Assembly (NCBI RefSeq): GCF_902729425.1
Contig: NZ_CACVCH010000049.1
Span: forward strand, 1 to 64,000
Direction of reading: 5' to 3'
Source of the DNA: Magnetospirillum sp. SS-4
GTDB lineage: Bacteria > Pseudomonadota > Alphaproteobacteria > Rhodospirillales > Magnetospirillaceae
DNA length: 64,000 nt
Shown piece after piece: positions 63,461-64,000 of the stretch. The first letter of the stretch is position 1; the number at the start of each line of letters is the position of its first letter. Position numbers and translations under genes: made by a program. A model generated the notes under the pieces. The model was not told where the DNA came from. It saw only the letters and a program-made list of their open reading frames with translations, and made no database searches.

Positions 63461-64000
63461 ATGCCGACCTCCAGTCCCCCACCAGCGGCGGCGGCTGGCG
63501 CCGATGCCGCCGACGAGCGTTTTCTTGCCGGGCTGGCGGCGCGGGTTCCCGACGACCCCGAGATATTCCGGCGGCTGGCGCAGGCGCGGTTGCGGCTGGG
63601 CCAGTTGGAGGAGGCGCGGAATGCGGCCGAGCGGGCGCTTCAACTGGCCCCGGACGCCGCCGCCGGTCATTTCGCCCTGGGGCAGGTCCGGCGCGGCCTG
63701 CGCGATTTCGAACAGGCGCGGCGATCGCTGGAGACCGCCGTCTCCCTCGATCCGAAAATGGGATTGGCCTGGATGGGGCTGGGCGAGGTTCTGGCCACCT
63801 TGCCGGGCGGCACCGACAAGGCGGTCGAGGCGCTCCGCCGCGCCGTCAGCCTGCTGCCGCGCGATCCGCGCCCGTTGAACGGCCTGGCGACGGTGCTGAT
63901 GGCGGCGGGCCGGTACGAGGATGCCATCACCGCCTACCGTTCCGCCGTCGCCCTGGTCGGCGATCCCAACCCGGCCGACCTGCTCAACAACCTGGGAGTG
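63461..64000 (+). CDS. TPR-repeat protein, cut by window end
   Basis: Open frame from ATG 63461 with 180 codons and no stop before the window ends, so it is incomplete. The N-terminal 15 residues are Pro/Ala-rich, followed by tandem TPRs (PEIFRRLAQARLRLGQLEEARNAAERALQLAPD, EDAITAYRSAVAL, in pieces). Such repeats often precede glycosyltransferase or other enzymatic domains, which cannot be seen here. It is divergent from the TolC-family gene, with AT-rich intergenic DNA between them. Confidence 0.8.
   Translation, partial: MPTSSPPPAAAAGADAADERFLAGLAARVPDDPEIFRRLAQARLRLGQLEEARNAAERALQLAPDAAAGHFALGQVRRGLRDFEQARRSLETAVSLDPKMGLAWMGLGEVLATLPGGTDKAVEALRRAVSLLPRDPRPLNGLATVLMAAGRYEDAITAYRSAVALVGDPNPADLLNNLGV

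Overview
This window looks like the chromosome of a high-GC, motile, metabolically versatile alphaproteobacterium, most likely a Rhodospirillaceae/Magnetospirillum-type organism. That placement is an inference. It rests on alphaproteobacterial gene orders (gpmI-envC-ctpA-yibQ-rppH; thrC followed by an M16 processing peptidase; pstSCAB-phoU-phoB with long PstC/PstA) and on a soluble NAD-linked [NiFe] hydrogenase. I found no tRNA, rRNA, CRISPR array, transposase or prophage gene.

Layout. 0.1-10.2 kb (+): housekeeping genes gpmI, an EnvC-like murein hydrolase activator, ctpA, a divergent polysaccharide deacetylase, rppH, a cold-shock gene with a structured leader and terminator, a CBS protein, thrC and an M16 peptidase. 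10.2-11.9 kb (-): rlmE and ppx. 12.1-14.0 kb: an isolated hydrogenase chaperone (HybE/HupJ), a SUMF1-fold protein lacking the FGE cysteines, and an orphan NarL-type regulator. 14.1-19.6 kb (-): a compact six-gene cluster of acyl carrier protein, free-standing DltA-like adenylation enzyme, AAC(3)-like acyltransferase, DUF4910 peptidase-like protein, hexapeptide acyltransferase-like protein and methyltransferase. This is the best candidate for an undescribed pathway. 19.7-21.4 kb: a lower-GC island with a small ORF and two lipoproteins.

21.6-29.0 kb (+): gyrA, coaD, two tandem cyclophilins, an orphan CoxL-like molybdoenzyme and cysQ. 29.2-37.1 kb (-): a TRIC-type channel, an FkbM methyltransferase and a nucleotide-sugar operon (3,4-ketoisomerase-like cupin, three sugar oxidoreductases/epimerases including RmlB, a second cupin, a C-methyltransferase and a Gfo/Idh oxidoreductase). 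37.2-43.1 kb: a large TPR-CHAT lipoprotein, a small unknown protein, a metallophosphoesterase, a DRKD-repeat secreted protein and a dienelactone-hydrolase-like protein. 43.2-46.2 kb (+): tex and a higBA toxin-antitoxin pair.

46.2-54.1 kb: a periplasmic binding protein, then a GNAT-Rrf2 pair divergent from hoxFUYHW and a small cysteine-rich protein. HoxFU forms the diaphorase, HoxYH the hydrogenase, and HoxW matures HoxH. 54.3-60.3 kb (+): the Pho regulon operon pstSCAB-phoU-phoB, preceded by a candidate Pho box and lacking phoR. 60.4-64 kb: a solitary flagellar-rod-like protein, a lysine 2,3-aminomutase family radical SAM enzyme, a TolC-family protein (-) and the start of a TPR protein cut by the window edge.
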